Assembly: GCA_013397935.1 (NCBI GenBank)
Contig: VZRN01004407.1
Span: 6,150,768 to 6,214,767 of the forward strand
Direction of reading: 5' to 3'
DNA length: 64,000 nt
Source: Dasyornis broadbenti
Taxonomy: Eukaryota; Chordata; Aves; Passeriformes; Dasyornithidae
Made by a program: the position numbers and the translations under genes. Of this stretch, positions 47,421 through 61,199 are shown piece by piece; position 1 is the first letter of the stretch; each line of letters opens with the position of its first letter. The notes beneath the pieces are model-generated. The model was not told where the DNA came from, searched no databases, and saw nothing but the letters and a program-made list of their open reading frames with translations.

Positions 47421-48812
47421 ACTTAAAGCATGCAATACTCTTTCTCCCCTTCATTCTCAACTTAGCACAACATACATGATTATAGATACACCCGAAAATA
47501 TTACAGTCATGAAAAGAAGTCTACACAGCCTCCACAAAGACGATGCTTTTTGGATCTGGTATTTGGGGCATGTCCACTGCCCAAAACACAAAATCTGTAA
47601 TGGAGATCTTCCCTAGAGAAGAAACCACAAGGCAGAACACAGATCAAGATTTTAAAGTAGGGATGGCATGACATGGCATGGCCAAACTAATTTCTGTTAC
47701 ACAGAAGTAACAGCTATCATAATCAGTATGTGGTTCTTATTGCATAATTTAAAACATGGAAAACAACAAAAAGGGACTTGAAAAATGGGAAAACAAAATG
47801 GTAAGATGGTGTCTTCATTTAAATTTTGAGTTTGGACAGTCCATGTTTTGTTGATATGTTAAGTATCATTTTTTAATCACTAGGCATTTAATTTCCTGCA
47901 CTTTCATATTTTGATTCATATGTTTGAAATAAACAAATGAAAGTCCAAATGCATTTCTCATACAAACACCTGGCCTTAGACCTTACATAAATCAAACCAG
48001 TTATTATAGAACTGTATTCAAGCTTTCTTAAAAATCACATTGAAAATCAGCAGCCATGCATACCAAAATACACATTCAGTAATTCTTTATTGCTTATACA
48101 AATTTTAATTGCATAAATTTTGACTGCATAAATTTGTTAGTAAGCTCTATGGCACACACAGTGGCACACTCTTTTGCAAAAAGCTAGAGTACCGTATAGT
48201 TGAAATCTAACTACCCATCATAAACACCTTCACATGTTTGAAATAACCCATTGGACAACATTGTTCACACACTGACATCCTTTGCGGATTTACGAAAGAT
48301 CAAAGACTGTAGTGGATAAGTATTAAGAGGTACACACTGTACAGGATGAGTAACTTTCCTCATCTTCAATATTTCTTCTGTTTTTTACAATAAATTGGCT
48401 CTCAAGAAGAGTCTTGTAAAAAGAGTGGAAAATATTTCTCTCCCAAGCCTTCTATAAACTTCTTTTTTGAAGTTGGAAACACTTTTGAAAATATAAAGAC
48501 TTCTAGAACTAGTAGTATTAGTCTGAATTTCTCTCATATATCTATTTATACTAAACGGTCAAAGACAGCATAGAAACAAAGAGAAGATCATTATTTGATG
48601 GAGATTTTCCTTTGATTTTAAGCCTTTGGATAAACAGAGGGTTCTCCAGTAAATATATTTTCCAGATGGCATTGGTTCTGTGGAAGACTAAGACCGTGGA
48701 TGTTATACAGGCTAAAATATAATGAACTGTAGGATCTAAAATATAGTTGCTTTTGTCATTATCAATTCCCTTCTAAGTCTAACAGAATTTCAATTACAAA
48801 AGGAAAAGGCAT
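47421..48812. other. Non-coding DNA, nothing recognised
   Basis: A+T-rich. It contains a two-unit repeat of GCATAAATTT with 15-base period at 48111-48135. No exon or transposon was seen. Confidence 0.6.
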
Positions 48813-49388
48813 CTAGCCAGAATAAAGGTTGGTCATACTTAATCTTAAAAGCCAATGGCAGCTTTCATCACCACTACCATTCCTCATCCCAGTGGTCTGC
48901 AGGCCAGGGAGGCCCACAGAGACCCTTCTGCTGTTGACCTGCAGCCACACGCTGGCAACAGCACAGCTATGACCACTGACCAGGCTGCAGCTTGGGACTG
49001 GCAGCAGGGCAGAGAGAAGGGAAAGGAAGAGGATCACAGTTCTTTCCCCTTCCATTCCACAGCTGGCTGCGATCCTCACAAGAATTTTTGCCCTATATAC
49101 AATAAAAATATATCTGCTCTGAACTTCCATAGATCCATCCCTGTACCATGGAAGATAGCATAGAGCCTCTGCCAGCTCTGCACTACTCGGAAATAGCTCT
49201 GTTTCTGGAAAAACAGAGTGCAGGGCAGAAGAGCCACAGGTCTGTTTTGGATAGGTTGCCTTAAACAGAAGCCAGGAAAAATACAGGCCAATAAACCAGT
49301 ATGTAAGCAGCCAAGACACAGAAAGTCTTCTTCTCAAGTGATGTAGATTAAATACCACATTGTGCTGCATCAGAACACACAAAATCAT
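48813..49388 (-). other. Longest open frame (191 codons), probably not a gene
   Basis: The frame is uninterrupted on the minus strand and its first ATG has A at position -3. The predicted peptide has hydrophobic stretches near residues 23-43 and 118-137, no signature motif, and high Ser/Leu/Cys content. A second, unrelated frame of 102 codons overlaps on the plus strand, and the whole patch (about 48850-49300) is GC-richer than its neighbours, which thins out stop codons. I recognise no protein family, splice structure or promoter. It could be a lineage-specific peptide or part of a non-coding RNA, but chance is most likely. Confidence 0.1.
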
Positions 49389-50799
49389 TGTCTAGCATTC
49401 ACTTAATGGAAGTAGAAACTGGGTTTAACATAAAATATCACAAAACTGAAGTGCAGCTATTTAAGGGCGACGAGAAGATGCAACTTATGGTGGTGGAGGC
49501 TGCAGTATGACAGTATTTCAGAAGATTAATTACATTTTCATGGGCTAGAATAAATGACCAGTGAGAGATAACTTCTTCACAGAGAACTTGCTGTAACGAC
49601 TCAGAAATAAGCTCATACATCAGATATTCTTGAAATCCTTATGTTTTAAATTAAGACCACAGAATGACCTGATTGCAAATTACATAGACTTAAAACACGG
49701 AATTCTGACTTCCAGGCATCAGAAAATACAACCATTAAAGTCTGAACAGGTAAATCTTGTTAATCATGGAATTCTCAATTTTCCTTGAATGTATTTGCTA
49801 ACTGATTGTCTGACTTCTTGCAAACACAAGCAGTGCCTTTGTTTACTTCTTCCTCAGCTTCTCAGATACTTAGGAATTATCTTGGTTTGGAAGGATGAAG
49901 GACATATCCCAACAGAAAGATTTATTTATGTCAGTTTCAATAAAAATGAACAGTAGAGGTGCACGTTGCCACATCTCTCTGCTAAGCAAGTTAGCAAGTC
50001 TGCTATAAGTTCCATGATGAGTGGTCTTTATGCTTCAGTTTTCCTGTTTGCTTTATTATTTGCTGGCCATTTCCTGCTCTTCAGAAACCAAACTAGCCAG
50101 CACAACGTATGTAGTAAATGTCAGGACTATACAACAGACTTAATTACGTGTCATTGACACCACACCTCACTTTGTAAACTGGTAATTCAGAGCAATACTG
50201 AGCCTAATGTCAACAGGGAAGGGGAGGGGAAAAAAAAAAAAATCAAAGCAATTCCTCAGCAAGGGAAAGATGGAAGAGCTGGAAAGAGAAAAGCCAACAT
50301 TTTCATAGAAAAGGAGTGGCTTCTATGCTACCTCTAGTTAAGTTCTAAGAAGAGACAAAATTAGACTCTGATACAGCAGACAACTCAACCTCAAAAGAAA
50401 TGTCACCAGCTACCATCTACAATTACTTTCTTCAGTGTTCAAACAAAATGCTGCACATACATACAAAAATAAAAACAAATCTGTATTTTTGAAAAAGGAT
50501 GAACATTCGCCAAAAGATTCTACTTTATTTTTTCCCCTCCAGGTGTTCCACCTGGTATTGCAGTCTTGTTCATATAAATTTGTAAAAGCCTCATTTTTAA
50601 ACACTGACAGGTTAAGAAACTCTGATATCAGGTCAATACATTAGTGAACTTACATTTGATGACAGACATATTTGCAAAAACAAAAAAAAAAACCAACCCA
50701 ACCATCATAAAAACCTCACAGACTCCAAAATAAACTTCTGAAAGAAAAATATTTGCATTTCTTTTTTACAGTCTTTTCATAGTTACCTCATGTCTACCT
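49389..50799. other. Non-coding DNA, no gene seen
   Basis: An A13 tract lies at 50230-50242 after GGGGAGGGG. Frames are short and without domains. No transposon was recognised. Confidence 0.6.
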
Positions 50800-50960
50800 A
50801 CTTCCTTCATTAAAAAAAAATGGGGAACCAGTAGTTTTATTTTAAGAATGCATTTTGCATTGCATCCATTAGTATTGCATAATTCTGTGTTAATGCAGAT
50901 TTTTTCCATGTGTTATAATGCAATTTGTATCCCCTGCTCAACTACTTTTCTTTTAGTTGC
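50800..50960. promoter_or_regulatory. Candidate enhancer with clustered TGCA/POU-like sites
   Basis: Six TGCA palindromes lie within 74 bases, starting at 50849, 50856, 50861, 50876, 50894 and 50919. Their contexts (ATGCATTTTGCATTGCATCC, TTGCATAATT, ATAATGCAATTT) resemble POU or C/EBP-type sites. No frame is open. The cluster is seen. Binding is inferred. Confidence 0.3.
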
Positions 50961-53900
50961 ACTCACAGTGGAAATAGTTTAGGAGTTCCTCTTATGCCAC
51001 TTCATTTCTCTTAAAAAAGGAGAAGACTCTTTCTCACCTTAATTTAAACATAGCACTGGAGGGGAAAACCAGCCCTCTATATGGAGTCTGATCTCAGAAT
51101 GCCCTAGCCAGTATGATAAAATTTCTGAAAGTATCACAAACAATTCCAAGTCACCTGGAAACAACTGTAAGGATTCACAACTCTAGTAGTATTTTCATTA
51201 CATTTAGTCCCATTTGACAAGGTTTGTAATTGAAGCCCACTGGGACATGTAATACTTCATTACCAGTTATTCTTAAAACACTGTAAACTGGTGGCTTACT
51301 CAAAAAATACTTTTAAAAGAACTTTAACAAAGAGCTATCAATAACTATAGAAATATGAATCTGCATTTTCAAGGATGTTTGGAAACATTAGTTATAATTA
51401 GCAAAACAAGTATTGTCCCCATGACAGCCTTTCTTTACAAACCTTTGAATGTTTGACAAGAAAAGGTCGTGTTTTGTAAAATCCTGGAAAGGTCATTCAA
51501 TAACAAATCACATGAATGAAATCACAAGAGTTCAAGGAGGTTAACAGAAACACCACAGGCATTAAAGCATGTTTTCAAGGTAAACAAGGTAAAAGAAAAA
51601 CAGACTGCCTCAGCCCTGGAAAAAGAAAATAGCAAGTAGACTCTAATTTGCTACACACTGTAATTTTAAGACATTTTCTCTGCACTTGCTGGTTTAACAG
51701 TACGTATTATTTCTCACGTTCAATGCATTTAGTGAAGGATTAACAGATAACAGAGCCAAAACATTTAAACATCTCTTCAAATAGTCTGCATTGACCTTAG
51801 TAGATTTTTCCCCCTTAATCTTGTGACCAGACACTTAAAAAAAAGGCAAAAAAACCCAAAATTTAACTTCCATCTCAACTAAATCTCAATCTTAGATCTG
51901 AAAACTTCACTGCTTGAAACTCTGCCAGCCTTTCAGCTAAACACTTTGACCTGCTTGTGACCTTCTATTTCCAGGTCTATTTTCTTCTTTACCAAAAGAA
52001 CACAACATTTTTCACAGGCAGGAATAACAAAGAGTTGTTTATATAGGGTAATTTAACTACAGGATCAGTGCAGGGAGCAGTGTGATGTATTTGATCCACA
52101 GACCAAAAAAAAAAAGCTCTGCTCACCAGTGTTAGAGAAAAGCCTATTGAATAGTTTTCCCGGGGCAAGCCAGCAAATTGGAGTTCTTTTCATGTATAGG
52201 CATAGAAAAAACGAATTCAGGAATGATCCTGGGTCTCTGTCTCCACAGGGTGTTAAAGCCCTGCCCTGCTGCAATTCTGAAGTTTTAAAGTTCCATTATC
52301 TTGGGGGAGAAAGGCAGTACTTATTTACATAAATTCAACATTATTCAATAGAATTTGCTACACAGGGGGAAATCTCTTCCAACACAAGGTATTTAGAATC
52401 ACCAACTATGCTGAGTTTATAATCATTACACTTGTGTTTTCATTTATGACAGGCTATTTGCAAACTGTAATTTATTATGAACCTCTTTATGAGATTAATT
52501 TAACAGGATCAGACCTGTGGACCACCTAAAGTTTGCATGGTGACTGGCAGCAGTGAGTCTCACAGAAGAGGAAAAAGTGCACTGTGGCAGCACAGTGAGC
52601 TGTTTCCCAGAAAAGTTCTATTCTAATCCCTAGTACAGAGTTAGAATTTAAACTTAGCATTACCAGTTAAAAAAAGTCTTGAAAGCATTAAAATTTAATA
52701 CCAATTATATTAGATATTTCTCAGCCACCTGTCTGCCCCTTTCAAGTCTACATAACACCAGTAGGTTTCCTACTGTAAATGCACCAATGTAAAGACATGA
52801 GGTTTAATTTTTTTTTTTTCCTACCAAATGAGCTCGATAGTAGAGCTGGCAAATCCAAGCAACTTGGCTCTTTCATCAATCAAAGCTGAATAGCCAAGCT
52901 GAATACTGTATTTCATACTAGGAGAGGACCATGGTTACACTGGGTTCTTCATTCCTCAGCATGAACAGACAGCATTAGCTACTTCTGCACAAAGTAAAAA
53001 AACTTGACTTTATAGCAACCTGCAGACAAAGAAAAGTTTGGCTGTCCCCTGTGCACCACCCAACCAATGCATCAAGTTTTATGTAGCTAGTTACAGAAAT
53101 GTTTACCTTTTAAGTTTCTGCTTAGTCAATGGCATGCTAAACTTGTTTAGGAAAAGTGATCCAGCAGAAAACCAAGAACACCAAGAAATAAATAAGCAAA
53201 TATGATCCTTTGTCAATTACAGCGTTCCCCTCAACTGATTTATCATGCCACAGCACCAACAGTTCTGCAAGAAAGCAAAACGAAGTGCAAGACCAATACA
53301 GCACTTTAGACCATGGTGATCTGGTCCTTCTAAGCAGATATGCTCCTCTCTAATACCCTACTCCAATCCTTTTCCAGGAAAAGAGGCAGAATGAATACTA
53401 GAGAAAAGACAGGAACCTCATCAGTTGTTTGATGGTCAAGGAGTTGGCATCATGCTTAGACATCTGTGTGAGCCTAAGAGCAAGAACAGTACTTCAGCAG
53501 ACAGAGCATTACCAATACAAAAACAAAACCTCAAAAATTATTTCCAGGTGAAATCAAGGCGGTCATGGCTGTATTTCTTCTTTTACAAGAAACATGCATA
53601 CCTTCAAAGGACTAAAGACACAAAACACTAAATATTTAAAATATTCATGAGTATTTCAAAGACCCTACTAATTAGCATAAACATGTGCTGCCTAAGTTTT
53701 TGCATCCACGAATACATGGGCAGAGTATGTAAATAAATACATTTTATCAGGAAGAAATATAACAATGCTTCCTAGAGGACCACTAAAATGACATCTAGTT
53801 TATACCTGGTTCTGCCTATATTCACACAATGTAGTTTTTTGTCTTATTTCAACACTATTCACATGCTATCAGAATGTCTTTCATTCTTCACTATAGAACA

Positions 53901-54035
53901 GCCCAAGACATTTGATTCACGTGGTGCCAAATTTTCCTGGGTTTGTATGTGACTGTTTCACACTATGGGCCTTATGCTATTCTTTAGAAGCCTTTTAGGA
54001 GCTGTGCAGGAAGTATTCTCTGACATATGATCCAG
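50961..54035. other. Non-coding DNA, no gene seen
   Basis: A T12 tract lies at 52808-52819. A stretch at about 52440-52560 has an enhancer-like texture but no motif strong enough to list. Frames are below 75 codons. No transposon or RNA gene was recognised. Confidence 0.6.
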
Positions 54036-54039
54036 AACT

Positions 54040-54620
54040 TAGATGTTAAGAGTGTTATCATTGTTTCGGCTTTCAGGGTTCATGCATTACCCTTTCCTAC
54101 AGGCTGTAGCTTTGCCTTTTTATTTTGAGAAATTCAAAAAGAACTCATCTAGAAATGTTGCTTGTCCATTAGTGCTATTGTTTCTTTAAAAAGCTATACC
54201 AGTTTGTACTATGACTGATCAAAATGACTATCAGAAACAAGACACCTCATTTTGTCTTTCTTGCCAACTATTTTAGCTTATTTGCCATGAGCACAGGGTA
54301 TAATTAATATCACACAGGAGCCAGCATTGTCATTTTTCAAATCATTTCCCTGGAAATGTTCTACACCTCTTAATGGCCCTGCTAATGCTGTAGCTGTCAT
54401 GTTTTGGACAGCTGCGCTTTTACAAGACAAACTCAGCTGCGCCATGTGCCTCTCTGTAGACTTTTTAGCTCAACGGCTCAGAGGCCATGAATGCCAGCTG
54501 GTAACGGCTATATGGAAATCTTTGATTAATTTTTTTACCTCTAGACGCTGACTGTTGCTCAAATGTCACCTTCCCAGTTTTCATCCCTAGCCAGTATTTT
54601 TTCTCCCTCCCAGTATTGCT
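54040..54620. promoter_or_regulatory. Candidate enhancer with doubled E-box and LEF/TCF core
   Basis: CAGCTGCGC occurs exactly twice, at 54409-54417 and 54434-54442, 25 bases apart. CTTTGAT at 54520-54526 is a LEF/TCF core that overlaps a TGATTAAT octamer at 54523-54530. Several CpGs (TTTCGGC, AACGGCTC, TAACGGCT, GACGCTG) are retained, and the text is even over about 500 bases. The plus frame 54327-54551 has no known domain. Of all the blocks, this and those at 20.3 and 61.4 kb look most like true conserved elements to me. That is judgement, not measurement. Confidence 0.35.
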
Positions 54621-57600
54621 TGATGGATGAAGAATCAACCGAATGGGCCAAAAATCTTATGACTAATTAAAGCAAATACAGCCTGTCCAGATGTGGAGAG
54701 AACACAAAGTCTGGAGAGGGGCCAGGTCACACACATGAAATGCTCGATCATTCAAGAGATGCAGCTCTTAATGATACTTACCAGGATAGAGTTAACACAT
54801 ACTGATATTGCCACCCTGAAGAGTAAAGTGACACGAGCTGTGCTATGTAAGACTTTACCACCACAGCTCACGGTCACAGTAAGTGTGCAGCCTTCATCAA
54901 ATGTAAACACTTCACATGTAGGAGCTGCACCGATATTATGAAATGACAAAGAAGCCCAGATTTTATGCTGGTTTGCTGAAGAAACTATTGGAAGATCAAA
55001 TATGATCAAATTAGCACTGCTCAGCAATCATATGGTGGGGTAGGGTAGCTCTCATTTACCAACTGGTCCTGCCTATGAAGCATCCTCTTACTGAATCCAA
55101 GAACTAGAGAATATGAGCAATAAACCAACCTAACGCAATGTAATTCCTAATAAATGCAAGTACATCAAATGTCCATTTCTGCCACATAAACACCTCTGAT
55201 ATTCTCCCATGTTAACTTTATGGTCACTAACGATCTTCAGTCCTGAACAAGAAGACTGCAACACTTCTTTTCTGATCATGTCTGCAAAATTCTTCATAAA
55301 GCTATGTTCATCAATTCAGCAGCAGCAGTTCTCCCAGCTGAAACCAGCCAGGCCAGGAAAGTGACATGAACAGGATGCTGCTAAACATGCACAACTCAGA
55401 AACGCACACTATATTCTCTTCTGCATGATTTGCTGCCATTTAAAAGACAATAAACAGCAACTTTAGATTGCTAACAACATGTCATTTAAGGTTTGCTGTT
55501 GCTCAACATCAAGAAAAATCAATGCCAGCTCTACAGGGGCAGAAAACCCAAAGAAGTGAGCTCCATTTCAGGTCTGTTTGAACTCATTTCCTTTCTCCAT
55601 GGTTGCCCCCTTGTACACCCCCTCAGGCATCCCCTCACAGCAGGCATGACAGCTTGACACATTGACAGCTTGCACTGAATGACAACTGATTTGTACAAAT
55701 TTCAAGCCTTATAAATCTACCTGTCACAACAACAACATAAAAGAGCTTGGACCCAGCAGGTAACTCAGAAAAAGCTTCCCCTGACAGCATTTTCTGAAAA
55801 GCAATGGCTTGCCTCCTGCCAAAAATTCCAACTATCATCCTTGTATAACTTTGAATAAAAATTCAGGGCCCATTTTCTTGCCAACAGGCTACCAATCGTC
55901 TTATTTAAAGATTAAAAAGAGCGAATAAGAAAAAAAAAGCCATCCACAGAATTTCATTTTATACTGATATGGAAGTAGTACCACCTGCTATGGCAGGATT
56001 ACCACACCATTTTTCTCTACAGTGCTCAGACAGAGTAAATGAACAAGGCTTTTTACGGTATTTAAACAATATCCCAGATTGCAATGCTGTTATGCATCCA
56101 TTACATTGGAGCTGTTAGTCAACGCCACTCTTGCTGATAGAAGTTCAAGAGTTTTTTTGTTTTACTTTGGGAGGTTACTTTGTTTTATTTTTTCCTCACT
56201 GAGTTGTTAAAAAAGCAAAACTGCAATTTCAGAAACCAGTAAGGCTTTTCAAGCTCCATTTTGCTGTCCAGCTCTAGAGGAAATCCACACAGACATTAGC
56301 TAAGTGTTCAGTGTTTCCATAAGCAGCATTATGCAAGTGAAAAGCACAGCACTTAATGCTAACACTTACAAAGGGATCTAAAGGGAACAGAGCAATTTCA
56401 AAAAGATCTTTCTGAAAGGAGTTTGTAGCAAAAGACTTTTGAAGTTGGCAAGAAGACTCCACAAAAATGATGAAAGTGATATAATGTTTAAGATTATGCA
56501 ATTTAAAAATATTATGGGAACTCCCCACAAGATCACCTCCTAAGTACAACAGGACATGCTATAGGAAGTATCAAATTAGCTGTCTTTAAGCCTGCAAAAA
56601 ATGTTCATTAAATTATGCATGATTAGGGACAGAAAAAGTTATTTGTGTGTTTTAGTTAAAAAAAAAAATGTCTTGTAATGATAGTTTATAAAGATTCAAA
56701 AATAAGAGCTTTCTACTAAGCTACTGGATAATAAGAGCAATTAATAATACAGGTATAATTTGTATAAACTATAAATTCAGCCAATCAGACTTCAAAGAAA
56801 TGGCTTGATTTCCTTTTAACTCAGTTATTACTGGAAAATTTAACTGTCCAAGTCACTTTGCACATGTAGCAAGCTGATGGTCAGTGCAAATAATAGCACA
56901 AGTTGAGTGCTATTTCACATTTGTAGCTATCATGAGCTCTCTCCGTATTTGATACATAACCTAAGATACTGAAATTCACGCTTTTCTATATTCAGGCTTG
57001 GCTGACAAGTCCCTCGTTTCCTTTCTGTGATGATTCTTATGCAAAATGTTCTAACAAAAAAAATAGTCCAACAACACAGCAGCACAGCCCTACAGTCTGT
57101 TACCATTCATGTGGACAATTAAGGGCTGCCTTACATTTGCTTAAGAGGAGGAAGGGGAAAAAAAGAAAAGCAAATATGATTTTACAGTAAAAGAAATGCA
57201 TAGGATGCGTGAGGAATTCTTAGCACTTAGTGTTTGAATGACAAAATAATATTCAAGATTTTTTTTTTCCTAGCAGGCAACTTTTCAAGAAAAATAACCA
57301 CCAAGCTTCACTGTTGTTTCCCGTGAAGTTGCAACTCCTGTTTCTCTTTCTGCGGACTGCCCTGATAGTGTGAAATTACAGGCAAGAAAGTTTAAGCAGA
57401 CTGTTTCCACCGAGGCATAGAAACCTACACCCACACAAAACAGAATTATCAGAAATCAGGGTATCTTCAAAAGTACCATTAAACAGGTAACAAAGGTTAA
57501 CCACGTTGCTTCCTGAAAACATCAGTCAAAAGTAAAATACTTCTGGCATAGAGCATGTGTTTCAAAACTACCTGCACTGGCTTCTGAAAATACCCAGCCT

Positions 57601-60600
57601 TATGAAGGAGAAAAAGACAAATTACTTTCATAGCTCTTGTAGTCACCGTTACCCCCGTGAAAAAGGTCTAAGGTAGTAATTGGAAGATAACCAACAGTTG
57701 ACTGGATGTTAAGGTCAGTAAGTTAGTATTCTGGTTCAACCACCTTGGCTGGGAAACAAAGGATGCACATTCTCATTTTCCAGCCTTGGGAATATTCTTT
57801 TTTTATCTGCTTCTTCAAATCTTCCATTACTCCTAGCATTTTCAAACATAGATAAACACCTTCCCTACGGTCAAATGTGACATACTATAAGTAGTAAGTG
57901 GGTTTAGAAAACTTCTTGTAAAATTACAGGTCCTGGAAGAGGAGCTCTAAAGCAGCTGAAGCACTTCACCAACACCTGAGCCATCACTGAGGGACAAGAC
58001 AAAGAACTTGTCTGTTGAAGACAGAAGGTAAATTTCTTACATTGGAAGAGCAAAGGCATGAATTTTAGCCTTGCTGGAGTTGCCTGCTTCTCCAGATTTG
58101 GTAGCCATAACTACTACCACATTAATTTTCTTTTTTCCCTATGCCAATAGCACAGCATATACAAGCCTTGCTTAACGTACACAGCCACAATAGGGCCCCC
58201 AGGTAAATACATACTATTTCTCTGAAAATGTGTTGGGGTATAGAGGAGAAGAGAGACAGATAAAACACACACTGTCCTCAACTTCTCAATTCTTCCTATG
58301 TGCAGAAATACAATAAAGATGATGTCTTAACTTTCTTTCATATAGGGACAGAACTTGTTACTGACAGAAAAGGGCTGCAAAATAGCCTACCACCTGTGAG
58401 GGGCAAGTTCTAGAATTTCTAGGATTTTGTCCCTTGAACCTGTGGAAGTCAGTACATTTTTACCACTTAGAACCCTCTGTGTTATTTGTAACTGTCAGTA
58501 GAAGGGAAATCTGTAATTGTTAAGAGGGAAAGAGCCTGTGCAAATTCTTCCCAGTGCAAAGTGAACAGTCAATCACTTTTATAAGGACAGGAACAACCGA
58601 AACTATCCATTCGTATACTTTCCTTTAGTCAACAATATTACCTTTAGTAATCTGGGGAATGTGCATCCATAAATTACAGAAAGTGTTATTGCATTGCTGA
58701 ATAAACAGCAACATTTCCATCAGCAGCAGTGGCAGCACCACAAAGGTATAACAAACAGACTCAATCATTTTCTTGTCAAGCTTTGCAATGACTGCAGAGT
58801 TTACTGCTGGAGATAATGTTGCTTTCCTCAGCATTGTGTGCCAAACTGCAAACTGCTTATTAAAACAAAACCTCTTTTTCTGAGCAGCATGAGTTGGATA
58901 ATCACTTATTGCACTCAAGAAAAAACAGGTTTGATGCCCAGAGGTGGTTAGCAATCAAGCATATGCATTAACATTTGGTTTGTAAAAACTGGTTAAAAAA
59001 ATAAGTGAACTAAAAAGGAATTTGAGAACCAGTGCCTCAGGTTTATTGTTTTCCCTGTTAATATATTGTTACTGATAAAATATTCCAAACTACTCTAATG
59101 TGCCTCTAAGAGAGAAATTAACAAAGAAAAGCAGGATTGAAATATAATTCAACTAAACCAAATCAGATTCCTCCTCTTTAAAAACTGGTTTTTAAAAGGC
59201 ACAACTGGATCGCATCTTTCCATCCCAGGTACAGGTGGCAACTTGCTTTTCAGAGAAGGGGAGGAAAAAAAAGTAAACTTAAAAACTAGTCAACTGTGTC
59301 AGAGATACTGCTGAAGCACAAATCTATTATTACCATCCAAAGAAACAGCTTGGCATAACTAAGCCGACCAACACTCCTGAAAAACCCAGTTCAATTTTCT
59401 TCGCTTAAAACAGATTGACAACCCTTTTACTTGGTTGAATAACAGGAAAGTCTGAGACACAAATGAGCAAGCTCTGCCATGTCAAGAAAACACTGCTGTA
59501 AAGCAAGCCATTATTCTTGACTTCAGAATGGCTCCCTTTTTTCCTCTTTCCATTTTCTTAATGATTAGAGATATATTAATATAAAGGTAAGCAGACAGCC
59601 TTCTCTCTGCCGTGTTGGCACTGCTGATTTCCTTCTAACACTGAGCTATCAGCTGCTCAAGAATAATGGAGAATTCAAAATAATGGAGTTTATTATATAT
59701 TGGAGATTTCAAGACTATTTTAAGTTAGAGCAGAGTACTCTGAGACTCTCAAAGCCACACACAAAAGAGAATTCTAAGAGGATGACAGTGGCATGCATCA
59801 CTGATCTTTGGCAAGCACATGAACACAATCAAAGCCCATGCTGTCTTCAAAAGAGAAGAAAGTGATGGCAGCCAAGTTCTGGGATCCAACACGTGGACCA
59901 CTTATGATATCCTCAGGGTGGGAAGTTCCAAACTTACCAAATCTCCTTTGATTCCACAGAAGTTTGAGTAGCTTTTTCAGGAGTACTTAGGTGACCTGTA
60001 CCTAAACACTAATGAATTGTTTACTATAGAGAGCAGTCATCCTGACTGTAATTAGACATAAAAAGTAAGCATTTCTATCAGTTATATCTTAAAATTAATT
60101 TGATCTAAAGGAGGGTTAAATCAAGCCAATCTGCACATCTGTGCTTCCTCTCACATTTGCACAACGTGAGTAATTGCACCAATGTAAGCCCCTAGGAAAA
60201 AGCCTCCAAGCCAACTGAGAGTATGATGATACTAAGATGTTTTAACTTGGTCAAATGCAAAATCATGGCAACATTCTTATCAGATTTCCATCTCAAAAAA
60301 TTAATAAATTAATGTTGATGGAATTAATGTTGATGAAATAGTCAATTAAATGCAATTAAATGCATTCATGAAATACTTCTGTAGCTATTAATATTTGAAA
60401 ATATCAATTAATTTCCTTCTCCCACCCATCAAGAAAATTAAAGTTCTGTGCAGTGATATCATCCAGAAGAACAACGAAATAAGAAAAATGCCAAACCATC
60501 TCCTACAAACAGCCTAACTTTTTCATAATGTTCATTTTTATTCCTTTCCTTTCTCACTTTTAAATTTTTTATCCTACTTAGGCCTTTGTCTTCTTTCTCA

Positions 60601-61195
60601 TACTCTTCCACCACACTTACACCTACCGACCCATTTCCTTTTACAGGTGTAAATACAGGTTCTTCCCAGAAACAAATGCACTACCTCCCAGTACCAAAAT
60701 AAAATCTTCAATATGTTTGTGTTCATTCTCTTTCATATCTGCTTACTCTTACAGTCTTGTACTTCTTGTCACTCTCGAGTCCTCTTAAATATTCACATAT
60801 TGAAATTATCTATAGCTTTCTCCATTTTTCTTATTCCCACTCCTCTCCATAACTCTCAAATGCCTCCTTCCAGTCATAATCATTTCCCTTTCTCTTACCC
60901 CAAAAGCCATTGTTTTTACACATCAATACCAAGACAAGCCTCACAATAAGGAAAAATGCTAACTGAGAAACAGTAACTCCAAATCATCAGTCTTAGCTCC
61001 ATGCAAGTTCCATAAAAAAATGAAATTTTTCATATGGTACAACTACTGGTGAATATATTTTTTCAAAGTGAGCAAGAGTTCCATGTATAAAACAAACTGT
61101 TGCATTGCAACGTGCCTGAATAACTTAAATTCATAAATGAATGCAGTAATACATCCACTCTTTTTGTATTTAACTAATACCATCATATTCAGTGA
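54621..61195. other. Non-coding DNA, no gene seen
   Basis: It includes a (CAG)4 run at 55317-55328, a tight 9-bp inverted repeat at 59177-59196 (TTTAAAAAC, TG, GTTTTTAAA) and two neighbouring tandem duplications at 60309-60362. The longest frame (minus 58625-58954, 109 codons) has no recognisable domain. I see no exon, RNA gene or transposon family. Confidence 0.6.
60309..60362 (+). repeat. Two adjacent short tandem duplications
   Basis: TTAATGTTGATGGAA and TTAATGTTGATGAAA (60309-60338) are a 15-base duplication with one difference. CAATTAAATG is repeated exactly at 60343-60352 and 60353-60362. Two slippage events side by side suggest a replication-unstable spot. Confidence 0.9.
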
Positions 61196-61199
61196 CTAC

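Noticed and set aside
54752..55027. 91-codon minus-strand frame with a protein-like feel
   Set aside because: No family could be named, and a plus-strand frame overlaps it. Treated as chance.
55317..55328. (CAG)4 run
   Set aside because: Four units are too few to be a notable trinucleotide repeat.
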